Positions 1 through 6,693 of a DNA stretch of 11,576 bases are shown here, piece by piece. The stretch lies in the NCBI GenBank assembly GCA_033722075.1, contig JAWVZU010000118.1:1-11576 (forward strand). Reading direction: 5' to 3'. This stretch comes from JAWVZU01 sp033722075. GTDB lineage: Bacteria; Pseudomonadota; Gammaproteobacteria; Xanthomonadales; SZUA-38. A program made the translations under genes and the position numbers. Position 1 is the first letter of the stretch. The number at the start of each line of letters is the position of its first letter. The notes under the pieces are model-generated. The model worked only from the letters and a program-made list of their open reading frames with translations. It was not told the origin of the DNA and did no database searches.

Positions 1-76
1 CCGCGATCATGACCTCGCGATGCGGAACCGGGATGGCCCCGATGCTCCCCGCGTCGCTGCGCTGCATGCGCGCCAG

Positions 77-199
77 CTACCGCGCGCGGATCGGAATACC
101 CCGCAGGTGACAGGGTTCCAGTCCCGCGGCATCCTCGGCGGGCGCTGCGCCGGGACCGCTCGCAAACAACAGGGTCAGACCTGCCAGCAGGAATCTCAT
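77..199 (-). CDS. Short secreted ORF, possibly the truncated 5' end of an alpha/beta-hydrolase-like gene
   Basis: The minus-strand ATG (197-199) has a textbook AGGAGG nine bases upstream, so translation very probably starts here. The 40-residue product opens with a convincing signal peptide (MRFLLAGLTLLFASGPGAAPA), followed by a short mature part containing L-E-P-C-H-L-R-G-I-P. A cysteine motif of this kind just after the signal peptide resembles the start of secreted TAP-like alpha/beta hydrolases. The match is short and from memory, and the expected continuation (a second Cys-Gly and a V-P-E/D segment) is absent in all three frames. An in-frame TAG lies at 77-79, after which the frame stays open for about 25 codons to the window edge. 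Possible readings are a genuine small exported peptide, a pseudogene cut by a nonsense mutation or rearrangement, or a sequencing error. The start is firm; the function is not. Confidence 0.45.
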   Translation of the reverse strand: MRFLLAGLTLLFASGPGAAPAEDAAGLEPCHLRGIPIRAR

Positions 200-590
200 T
201 CTCGATGTCCTCCTGAAAAGCGAGTTCATTGTGGTTAGTCCACGGCGGGGCCGATTTCTTACAACCAATTTCCGCCCGTCGCATCGCTTCGCCCACGGTT
301 CGTTGGGTCTCGCCTCATGATGCACGTCGACTTCCACCGTAGCCCTCATCCGATGCAAACCGTTACATGGCCCGAAAAACGCGCTATTATGGGCGTCCAT
401 GGAACTCGTCAGCTTCTCGTCAGCCTGATCCCATGGCCCGCTGGAATCGATCGGCCAGCGGACTCCTACCCCCCGACTCCCCCCAAAAATCGCCGTTGTG
501 GTCGCCACAGCGTGGCGGGTCGTGGGCAGCCCATACCCGTGAATTTGGGCATTTCTCTGGATTGATTAAGCATAAAATTCGTTTATTCTT
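200..590. other. 391-bp intergenic region between divergent genes, rich in hairpins
   Basis: I see no convincing gene here. The short ORFs in the stretch lack ribosome binding sites and protein-like composition. It holds a plus-strand promoter candidate at 362-390, a 7-bp inverted repeat (438-444 with 455-461), two C6 tracts separated by GACT (469-484), a hairpin CGCCAC/GTGGCG (503-517) and a bulged hairpin at 516-539. From about 561 on, the DNA turns sharply AT-rich. If the promoter is real, 397-590 would be a long structured leader of the histidine-kinase gene. The part nearest 200 serves the minus-strand ORF; no clear promoter box for it was found. Confidence 0.5.
362..390 (+). promoter_or_regulatory. 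Candidate sigma-70 promoter upstream of the HDOD kinase gene
   Basis: GTTACA (362-367) is separated by exactly 17 bp from TATTAT (385-390). That is four of six matches to the -35 consensus and five of six to the -10. The predicted start point is near 397, giving a leader of roughly 195 nt before the kinase start codon at 591. An ATG at 399 that opens only a 9-residue frame (399-428) lies almost at this start point. Support is by eye only. Confidence 0.4.
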
Positions 591-2636
591 ATGAAGATCC
601 ACGCGTCATCTAATAAAATACTTGAAAAAATAGACGTGGGATCGTTGCCGGCCATGCCGCATGTCGCCGCAGCGATTCTGGGAGCCGACGATTCAGTGCA
701 GACCGCTAGCCACCAGTTGGGGGAGCATGTCGCCCAGTGTCCGGTGTTCACCGCCGAACTGCTGGCGTTGTGCGGTGGCGAGGAAGGGACGGATTGCTCC
801 GTTCAGGCGCTGGGCGAGCGCACCGGCGCCGCGGGCCTGCGGCTCCTGGCCCTGACCCGCGCCACCACACCGGCGCCGGTGAACCCGCCAAAAGCCTGGT
901 GGCTGCAATCCATCCGAGCCGCCGCCGCTGCACGGGAACTGGCCGCCGGGTGCGGTTTCTCCCGTCCGGAGGAAGCCTATGTTGCCGGGCTGCTCCACAA
1001 CCTGGGAGAGCTGGTTCTGCTGGTCTACGCCCCTGAAGAATACGGCGAGCTCTACAGCGCCGTGGACGACGGGGTGCAACGGATGCTCAGCGAGCAGCAG
1101 GCCTTCGGGGTGACCCACGCAGACCTGGGCGCGGACCTCGTCGACAGCTGGGGACTGGAATCTTTTCTGTCGGACGCCCTGCGGCACCATCATCAGCCGC
1201 TGGAATTCGTACAGCATGCGCATCAACTGGTGCGAATTACCCATGTCGCTGCATGGATCGCAGCCGGCGACCGGGAGCGGGCAGGACAGGCCGCGGAACA
1301 GCTTCTGGATATCGGTCCCGGGACGCTGGACAAGTGCGTTGACAGCACGAGCCGTGAAGCAGAAAGGATCCAGGCGGCATGGAAGGAACATGGCGAGGAA
1401 GCCACGGACTGGAGCGAGCCGGTCCAGGCCAGGGTACGTGATCTGGCCCTGCTCGAGGCGGCACGCCCACAATTCGAGGCAGGTGACCGCGACGATCTGC
1501 TGCAACACCTTGCACAGGCCGCCCGGTGGCTCATCGGCGCTCGCCGCATGGGCTTCTTTGCGCAAGAGAACCAGCGCCTGGTCGGCTTGGATACGCCCCT
1601 GAACCCCCGCCGACTCCGAGAACTCGAGATCCCGATGGATGCCCCGCGCAGCCTCATCGCCAAGGCCGCGCGCACCGGCGACCTGTTGCATACGCTCGCG
1701 CCCAAGGCACCGGCACTCGCGGTCGTCGACCGGCAGGTTCAGCATCTGCTCGGCGCGGATGTCATGGCCTGTCTCCCGGTGGATGCACGGACGATCCGGG
1801 GTGTAATGGTTCTGGGCGTGGAAACGGGCCATCTGGACGCCGTTGCCGCCCGGGGCCAGCTGCTGGTCCGGCTTGTCCAGCGACTGGCCAGCCAGGCGCC
1901 GAAGCCGCCGGAAAGCCGCACGGCCGAGGGCACTGCCAACCAGAAGCGCCTTCGCAACCTGCGCCACGAGATCAACAACCCGCTGAGTACGGTCCGGAAT
2001 TACATCCACGTCCTGCAGGTGCAGCTCGGCGACGACCATGCCGCATCCGCCCACCTGGATCTGCTCCAGCAGGAAGTGGGGCGGGTCGCCCAGCTGGTGG
2101 ACGAGATACCGGGCAGCCGCGCGGAACTGCAGGATCCGGCTTCGGTCGACGTCAATGCACTGCTGGAGGACTGGCTGCGCATGTCGGTCGAGTCCCTGCC
2201 CGGCGCGAACCGGATCGAGCTGGACCTGATGCTCGATGCCGATCTGCCGCCGATCGAAACCGATGCCAACGCGGTCAAGCAGATCCTGTTGAACCTGGCC
2301 CGCAATGCGGTGGAGGCCATGGAGGGTTCCGGCACCCTGACGCTGCGGACCCGTGATTTCTACAAGATCGACGGCACTCCCGGCATCGAAGTGGACGTCG
2401 AGGATACGGGGCCCGGCTTGCCGGAATCGGTGCTCGAGCGACTCTTCGAGCCGGTCGAGACAACCAAGGGCGAGGGGCATTCGGGGCTTGGCCTGTCGAT
2501 CGTCAAGGAACTGGTGGATCGCCTGGACGGCTCGATCCGCTGTGACAGTTCCGCCCAGGGCACCCGCTTCCAGATCGTCCTGCCCCGCAACGTCACGGAA
2601 CGAACAACGACAAGAATCGCAGGTGAAAACCGATGA
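591..2636 (+). CDS. Cytoplasmic HDOD-GAF-like sensor histidine kinase
   Basis: This 681-residue protein has no signal peptide or membrane segment, so it should sense a cytoplasmic signal and phosphorylate the regulator encoded next to it. Residues 15-210 form an HDOD domain (G-S-L-P-A-M-P near the start, L-L-H-N-L-G-E at 134-140, H-A-D-L-G near 176). The classic HD pair reads H-N, as expected of a non-catalytic HDOD. Residues ~285-435 look like a divergent GAF domain. The kinase core is complete: H-box R-H-E-I-N-N-P-L-S with His459 and an HExxN phosphatase-type motif, N-box Asn568/Asn572, D-T-G-P-G at 605-609, and the G-L-G-L-S glycine box near 632. The start lacks a Shine-Dalgarno sequence and the first 16 codons are AT-rich. 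Its stop overlaps the next start (ATGA), indicating translational coupling. Family assignment is firm; the signal and output of HDOD are unknown. Confidence 0.92.
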   Translation: MKIHASSNKILEKIDVGSLPAMPHVAAAILGADDSVQTASHQLGEHVAQCPVFTAELLALCGGEEGTDCSVQALGERTGAAGLRLLALTRATTPAPVNPPKAWWLQSIRAAAAARELAAGCGFSRPEEAYVAGLLHNLGELVLLVYAPEEYGELYSAVDDGVQRMLSEQQAFGVTHADLGADLVDSWGLESFLSDALRHHHQPLEFVQHAHQLVRITHVAAWIAAGDRERAGQAAEQLLDIGPGTLDKCVDSTSREAERIQAAWKEHGEEATDWSEPVQARVRDLALLEAARPQFEAGDRDDLLQHLAQAARWLIGARRMGFFAQENQRLVGLDTPLNPRRLRELEIPMDAPRSLIAKAARTGDLLHTLAPKAPALAVVDRQVQHLLGADVMACLPVDARTIRGVMVLGVETGHLDAVAARGQLLVRLVQRLASQAPKPPESRTAEGTANQKRLRNLRHEINNPLSTVRNYIHVLQVQLGDDHAASAHLDLLQQEVGRVAQLVDEIPGSRAELQDPASVDVNALLEDWLRMSVESLPGANRIELDLMLDADLPPIETDANAVKQILLNLARNAVEAMEGSGTLTLRTRDFYKIDGTPGIEVDVEDTGPGLPESVLERLFEPVETTKGEGHSGLGLSIVKELVDRLDGSIRCDSSAQGTRFQIVLPRNVTERTTTRIAGENR

Positions 2637-4774
2637 AAGCGACGCAGAAGAGAATCCTCATCGCGGACGACGACAAGAAGCTCGCCGAAAGCGTAAAGGC
2701 GCTGATCTCCGTGCAAGGCCACGAGGTCGAAATGGCCCACGACGGCGTCGAAGCCATCGACCGCTTGCGTCAGCGGAGTTACGACCTGGTCCTGCTGGAC
2801 ATCACGATGCCCCGCGTGGACGGCATCGGCGTGCTGGAGTTCGTCGCCGAGAACCAGCTCGAGACGGTGGTCATCGTCATCAGCGGCGATGCGACGGTGG
2901 ACAACGCCATCAAGACCCTCCGGCGAGGCGCCCACGATTTCCTGCGCAAGCCCTATGCGCCGGAGGTTCTGCTCCGCACGGTCGAGAATGCGTTGCACAA
3001 GAGAAGCCTTGAGCAGGAAAACCGGCTCATCCAGGGCAAGCTGGAACAGTCGGAGCGGCTCTATCGGTACATGGTGAACAGCTCGCCCGACATCATCTAC
3101 ATGCTGGATCACCGGGGCCGTTTCACCTTCGTCAACGAACGAATCAAGACGCTGCTGGGGTTCGATCCCGGTGAGCTGAAGGGGCAACACTACGAGAAGC
3201 TGGTTTATCCGGACGATCTGGACAAGGCACGCTATGCCTTCAACGAGCGCCGCACCGGGGCGCGCGCATCACGCAACGTCGAGATGCGGCTGCGCTGCAA
3301 GGACAGCGCGTCCAAGCCCCGCTATTTCGACACGGACACCCTGCCCATCGAGCTCAGCGCCATGGGCATGTACGAGATTCACGACGAAAATACCGGGCGG
3401 CGCTACGTCGGCACCTACGGCGTGGCTCGCGACATCACCGAGCGCAAGCGCGCCGAGGAGCTGATCCGCTACCAGGCGTTCCACGACCTGCTGACCGGTC
3501 TGCCCAACCGGGCCCTGTTCAAGGATCGCCTGGAACTGGCCGTCTCCCAGGCCGAGCGGCGGGAGAACAAGCTGGCGGTGCTATTTCTCGACCTGGACCG
3601 CTTCAAGCTCGTCAACGACACCCTGGGGCACGTCAAGGGAGACGAACTGCTGAAACAGGTGGCTACCCGCCTCAAGGCGTGCATGCGCTCCGGCGACACG
3701 ATAGCCCGGGTGGGCGGTGACGAATTCATGATCCTGGTTCCCCACGCCCACGACAACGACGACGCGGCGCAGGTGGCCCGCAAGGTCATCGAGGAACTAC
3801 AGCGGCCGTTCGCGCTGGAGGGTCACGAAGTGTTCGTCACGACCAGCATCGGGATTGCCGTTTTCCCGGATCATGGCGAAAAGCCGGACACGCTGGTCAA
3901 GCACGCCGACATCGCCATGTACCACATAAAGGGCCAGGAACGCGACGGGTTCGAGTTCTTCAACGCGGACATGAACGAGCGCTTCACCCATTTCCTGTCC
4001 GTCGAGTCCGGTATTCGCCGAGCACTCAAGGAAGATCACTTCTGCCTGCACTACCAGCCTCTCGTGGACGCGAGCCGCGACAACCTGGTCGTGGGCGTGG
4101 AAGCGCTGGTCCGCTGGGATCACCCGGAACGCGGCATGCTGCCGCCCAACGAGTTCATCCCGCATGCCGAGGAATGCGGCCTGATCGTGCCTATCGGGGA
4201 GTGGGTCATGCAGCGTGCGATTGCCGATCTGGCCAAATGGCGGGACGCGGGCATGGACCTGCGGCTGGCGATCAACTTTTCCGCCCTGCAGCTGGCACAC
4301 GACCAGGTCGACAGTGTCGTCGATCTGCTGGAGCAGCACGAGGTGCCCGGCGAAGCACTGGAGATCGAGATCACCGAAAACGTCATCATGCGCGACATCG
4401 ACAGTGTCGTGTCCAAGCTGAACCGCTTGAGCGCACACGGCATCCAGATCTCCATCGACGATTTCGGCACCGGGTATTCCTCCCTCGGTTACCTGCAGAA
4501 GCTGCCGATCGATACGCTCAAGATCGACCGCTCGTTCGTCTGGGGCATCACTTCCGACGGTCCACCGGCATCCCTGGTCAACGCCATCGTGGCCATGGCC
4601 AAGGGACTTCGCTTGAACCTGGTCGCGGAGGGCGTGGAAACCGAGATCCAGCGCGACTATCTGCTGGCCCTGGATTGCAACGTCATGCAGGGCTTCCTGC
4701 TCGGAAAGCCGCTCCAGGCCGACCAGATCTCCGACCTGTTCACCCCGCGCCTGGTGGTGGAGCAAAGCGCCTGA
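2633..4774 (+). CDS. Response regulator with REC-PAS-GGDEF-EAL, c-di-GMP synthesis and breakdown
   Basis: This 713-residue cytoplasmic protein combines four domains. The receiver (5-120) has acidic residues D12/D13, phospho-acceptor D56, S84 and K106, so it should be phosphorylated, presumably by the kinase just upstream. A PAS domain (~140-270) ends in the usual D-I-T-E-R-K-R linker. The GGDEF domain (~278-440) keeps an intact G-G-D-E-F at 361-365 and an R-S-G-D inhibitory site at 352-355 with the normal five-residue spacing. The EAL domain (~455-705) keeps E490-A-L, N548, the I-T-E motif ending at E582, D609-D610-F-G-T-G-Y-S-S, K630 and E666. By sequence both diguanylate cyclase and phosphodiesterase look active; which one dominates cannot be told. 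AGGTGA six bases before the ATG and the 4-nt overlap with the kinase gene fix the start. It belongs to no named gene that I recognise with certainty. Confidence 0.95.
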   Translation: MKATQKRILIADDDKKLAESVKALISVQGHEVEMAHDGVEAIDRLRQRSYDLVLLDITMPRVDGIGVLEFVAENQLETVVIVISGDATVDNAIKTLRRGAHDFLRKPYAPEVLLRTVENALHKRSLEQENRLIQGKLEQSERLYRYMVNSSPDIIYMLDHRGRFTFVNERIKTLLGFDPGELKGQHYEKLVYPDDLDKARYAFNERRTGARASRNVEMRLRCKDSASKPRYFDTDTLPIELSAMGMYEIHDENTGRRYVGTYGVARDITERKRAEELIRYQAFHDLLTGLPNRALFKDRLELAVSQAERRENKLAVLFLDLDRFKLVNDTLGHVKGDELLKQVATRLKACMRSGDTIARVGGDEFMILVPHAHDNDDAAQVARKVIEELQRPFALEGHEVFVTTSIGIAVFPDHGEKPDTLVKHADIAMYHIKGQERDGFEFFNADMNERFTHFLSVESGIRRALKEDHFCLHYQPLVDASRDNLVVGVEALVRWDHPERGMLPPNEFIPHAEECGLIVPIGEWVMQRAIADLAKWRDAGMDLRLAINFSALQLAHDQVDSVVDLLEQHEVPGEALEIEITENVIMRDIDSVVSKLNRLSAHGIQISIDDFGTGYSSLGYLQKLPIDTLKIDRSFVWGITSDGPPASLVNAIVAMAKGLRLNLVAEGVETEIQRDYLLALDCNVMQGFLLGKPLQADQISDLFTPRLVVEQSA

Positions 4775-4906
4775 TCGTTGCTCCTTCCAGGCCCGGGGAT
4801 AGGCAGGCCCGGTCCGGATTGGTAGATTGAGCCTTGGCCTCGCGACGCCGGTACCTCACCGCTGCCACCATTCCCTGCGCTCAGCAGTCCGGAAGCCGCG
4901 ATCCTT

Positions 4907-4934
4907 CTGCCGCGGCGCGCAGCGGCGCCGGCAG
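4907..4934 (+). other. GC-rich inverted repeat in the leader of the ridA-like gene
   Basis: CTGCC (4907-4911) pairs with GGCAG (4930-4934), and GGCGC (4914-4918) pairs with GCGCC (4925-4929). This gives ten base pairs with a two-base bulge and a six-base loop. It ends about 18 bases before the Shine-Dalgarno sequence. No T-run follows, so it does not look like an intrinsic terminator. In DNA this GC-rich it may be incidental. Confidence 0.3.
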
Positions 4935-4964
4935 CACTGCCTGAACTCAACGGGAGGAAACAGC

Positions 4965-5420
4965 ATGCAGCGCATCACTCGAGCATTTCCGGTTGTCCTG
5001 GCCTTCGCCTTCGCATCGGTTGCGGCACACGCCGGCGACATCAAATACCGCCCGATTCCCGGGTCGGACGACCTGCCCTTTTCTGATGCCGTTCAGGTGG
5101 GAAACCTCCTGTTCCTGTCCGGCAAGATCGGCAACGTACCCGGTACCCGCGACCTCCCCGAGGGCATTCAGGCCCAGACACGGCAGACCATGGACAACAT
5201 CCAGGCGACCCTGGAACGGCTGGGCGCGTCGATGAGTGACGTCGTGAAGTGCACCGTCTTCCTCGCGGACATGACCGAGTGGGGCGCCATGAACGAGGTC
5301 TACAGGACCTATTTCGAGAACCCGCCGGCGCGCAGTGCGCTGGGCGCCAATGGCCTCGCGCTGGGCGCACTCGTGGAAATCGAGTGCATCGCAGCCGTTG
5401 GGGATCACCCGAACCGCTAG
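4965..5420 (+). CDS. Exported RidA-family (Rid/YjgF/UK114) protein
   Basis: The 151-residue product has a signal peptide (residues 1-23, cleavage after A-H-A) followed by a full-length RidA domain of about 125 residues. Family RidA enzymes hydrolyse reactive enamine/imine intermediates. The residues known to matter in active members are present: R123 in P-P-A-R-S and E138 in V-E-I-E, 15 residues apart as in E. coli RidA. The motif V-K-C-T-V-F-L-A-D-M is also typical. Most RidA proteins are cytosolic, so export to the periplasm is unusual and its substrate there is unknown. The start at 4965 is chosen because GGAGG lies seven bases upstream; the frame is open from 4827, but the upstream part has no protein-like character or ribosome site. 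A weak promoter (TAGGCA 4800-4805, TAGATT 4823-4828) is possible in the 190-bp gap after the regulator gene. It converges with the next gene, with six bases between stops. Confidence 0.88.
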   Translation: MQRITRAFPVVLAFAFASVAAHAGDIKYRPIPGSDDLPFSDAVQVGNLLFLSGKIGNVPGTRDLPEGIQAQTRQTMDNIQATLERLGASMSDVVKCTVFLADMTEWGAMNEVYRTYFENPPARSALGANGLALGALVEIECIAAVGDHPNR

Positions 5421-5429
5421 TCCGGACTA
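5418..5429. repeat. Perfect palindrome spanning both stop codons of convergent genes
   Basis: TAGTCCGGACTA is its own reverse complement. It begins with the TAG stop of the plus-strand ridA-like gene and ends with the TAG stop of the minus-strand gene. CCG and CGG flank it, so a 20-bp palindrome (5414-5433) is broken by one mismatched pair. There is no T-run, so a bidirectional terminator function is possible but weakly supported. Confidence 0.6.
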
Positions 5430-5864
5430 ACGGCAGATCGACCGTTCCTGTTCGGTGGCGATGAGGTTGCCGTCCTCCTGGCGCTCGATCAGCCAACAGG
5501 AGCCGTCCGACTCGATTCGGAAATAGCGGTCGAACGCTGCTGCCGGCACAGGCTCCACTGCGGGCGCGGCCACCGGTCGACGGGAAACGACGCGGCGCTC
5601 GTAGACCGGCTCCCGGCGGTCGCTGACGATTCCGTGTATCACGGCGCCCAGGATCAATCCCCCGGCGATGGCCGCATAGCGATCGTGGCGGCGATGGTGT
5701 CGGTAGTGGTGCCGGTAGCCATGGTGATAGCCGTGATGCGGCCGGTATCCGCCCCAGTAATGTCCGTAGCCTTGCCCATAGCCGACGGACCAGCCGTACG
5801 AACCACCTGCAGCGGCCGGAAGACTGACCGCCATAGTCGCCAGTAGAAGCAGAAGCTTGCGCAT
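5427..5864 (-). CDS. Exported histidine/glycine/tyrosine-rich protein of unknown function
   Basis: I do not recognise this 145-residue protein. It starts with a clear signal peptide (residues 1-19, L-P-A-A-A). A low-complexity segment rich in G, Y, H and R follows, with ten histidines between residues 35 and 60, mostly in H-H pairs. Next come a short glycine-containing hydrophobic stretch (64-79, A-G-G-L-I-L-G-A) that may associate with the membrane, an Arg-rich and then Pro/Ala-rich linker, and a small C-terminal part with two cysteines (C123, C144) in S-C-W-L and S-I-C-R. The His clusters suggest metal or proton binding in the envelope, and the two Cys could form a disulfide; both are inference. 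The ribosome site is weak (CGGACAG). It lies downstream of the prsW-like gene on the same strand with a 76-bp gap, so the two may be cotranscribed. Confidence 0.8.
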   Translation of the reverse strand: MRKLLLLLATMAVSLPAAAGGSYGWSVGYGQGYGHYWGGYRPHHGYHHGYRHHYRHHRRHDRYAAIAGGLILGAVIHGIVSDRREPVYERRVVSRRPVAAPAVEPVPAAAFDRYFRIESDGSCWLIERQEDGNLIATEQERSICR

Positions 5865-5940
5865 TATCGACTGTCCGAGTGGGCGTCTGGCTACGATTCT
5901 GCAACGACCAGCCTGAATCGAAGCTGAACCCCCGGCTCAA

Positions 5941-6654
5941 TTATCGCCGTCCCGCCGTGTGATGCCGGGTCAAGACCCCCACGAGATGGAGTCGCCAGGC
6001 CCAGACCAGGCCGATCGACAGAGGGGCACCGATCCCGGCCCAGGCGGGAAACCCGATAACCAGGAAATCATAGATCCCATGAATGACCGCTGCCAGCGCC
6101 AGCGCGGCCAGTCCGGCCGGCAGGACCGGCCGGCCGGCGCATTGGGCCCGACTGCAGGCGTACCCCCAGATGGAGGCGAACATGACGTGCACCAGGGGCG
6201 AGGCGATACTCCGGCCCAGCGCCTCCCACGTCCCCATCCAGCTCAGGTAATAGACATTCTCATAGGCCGCAAAGCCAAGCGCTACAAACGACGCGTAGAT
6301 GATTCCGTCGATTGGTTCATCAAAGTGGTGATGGCGAATCCCGATGAACCAGAAGGGCAGGAATTTCACCGTCTCCTCGATTACTCCGATTGCAAAGATG
6401 GCGTAGAACAGGAGCCCGGTGAGGTCCTCTCGCGCCAGCAGGAACGGGTCTTTTCGAAGCCCGAACAGGTCCAGCGCCTGATAAGCCTGGCTTCCAAGCC
6501 ACGCACCGGCGATGCCCAGGGCGAAACTGAGCAGCAGAAACGCACCCGGTTCGGGGGCATGCCGGTCCTTGTAGTAGTGATAGGCCGCCCAGAAAAACGC
6601 GGGGGCAGCGATCATCGCCGCGACACCCGCGGCATGTGCGCTGATCAGACTCAT
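5941..6654 (-). CDS. PrsW-family intramembrane metalloprotease
   Basis: The 237-residue product is a polytopic membrane protein with about seven or eight hydrophobic helices. It shows the PrsW hallmark motifs in order: E-E-T-V-K at 93-97, A-Y-E-N-V-Y-Y with E132/N133, H156 in V-H-V-M-F-A-S, and H192-G-I-Y-D196. It also has the family's early D-R-H-A-P-E-P segment after the first helix. In Bacillus, PrsW cleaves the anti-sigma factor RsiW. No sigma/anti-sigma pair is in this window, so the substrate here is unknown. The frame is open to a TTG at 6690, but I choose ATG 6654 because it places the first helix at the N-terminus as in relatives. No Shine-Dalgarno sequence is seen before either. The gene is divergent from pcm with only 39 bases between start codons, and its start codon overlaps the pcm -35 candidate. 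Confidence 0.87.
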   Translation of the reverse strand: MSLISAHAAGVAAMIAAPAFFWAAYHYYKDRHAPEPGAFLLLSFALGIAGAWLGSQAYQALDLFGLRKDPFLLAREDLTGLLFYAIFAIGVIEETVKFLPFWFIGIRHHHFDEPIDGIIYASFVALGFAAYENVYYLSWMGTWEALGRSIASPLVHVMFASIWGYACSRAQCAGRPVLPAGLAALALAAVIHGIYDFLVIGFPAWAGIGAPLSIGLVWAWRLHLVGVLTRHHTAGRR

Positions 6655-6681
6655 CACAAGACAATGACACGGTGCTATCCT
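6653..6681 (+). promoter_or_regulatory. Extended -10 promoter candidate for pcm
   Basis: ATCACA (6653-6658) lies 17 bp before TATCCT (6676-6681), which carries the extended -10 element TG at 6673-6674. The predicted transcription start, around 6688, leaves only a few bases before the ATG at 6694. This supports that start over ATG 6664 and suggests nearly leaderless translation. The -35 overlaps the start codon of the divergent prsW-like gene. Confidence 0.45.
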
Positions 6682-6693
6682 CTCTTCCAACAG

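Noticed and set aside
317..594. Short plus-strand ORFs in the intergenic leader
   Set aside because: They have no ribosome sites, low-complexity Pro/Ser/Arg composition and mutual overlap in different frames.
693..2480. Long minus-strand open frame opposite the HDOD kinase gene
   Set aside because: It is a shadow frame caused by GC-rich codon bias. It lacks a ribosome site and recognisable domains, while the plus strand encodes complete kinase motifs.
3797..4765. Minus-strand frame opposite the GGDEF-EAL region
   Set aside because: It is a shadow of the EAL coding strand, with no supporting start or domain.
4789..4812. Direct repeat AGGCCCGG, twice, 16 bp apart
   Set aside because: Only 8 bp in GC-rich DNA with no further structure; probably chance.
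4827..4964. Upstream extension of the ridA-like frame
   Set aside because: The strong GGAGG and signal peptide fix the start at 4965; the added residues have no protein-like character.
5894..5920. Inverted repeat CGATTC/GAATCG upstream of the His-rich gene
   Set aside because: Six bases with a 15-base gap is too weak to call an operator without other copies.
5959..6693. Upstream extension of the pcm frame
   Set aside because: It is antisense to the prsW-like gene, rich in P, G, R and Q, and unlike any Pcm N-terminus.
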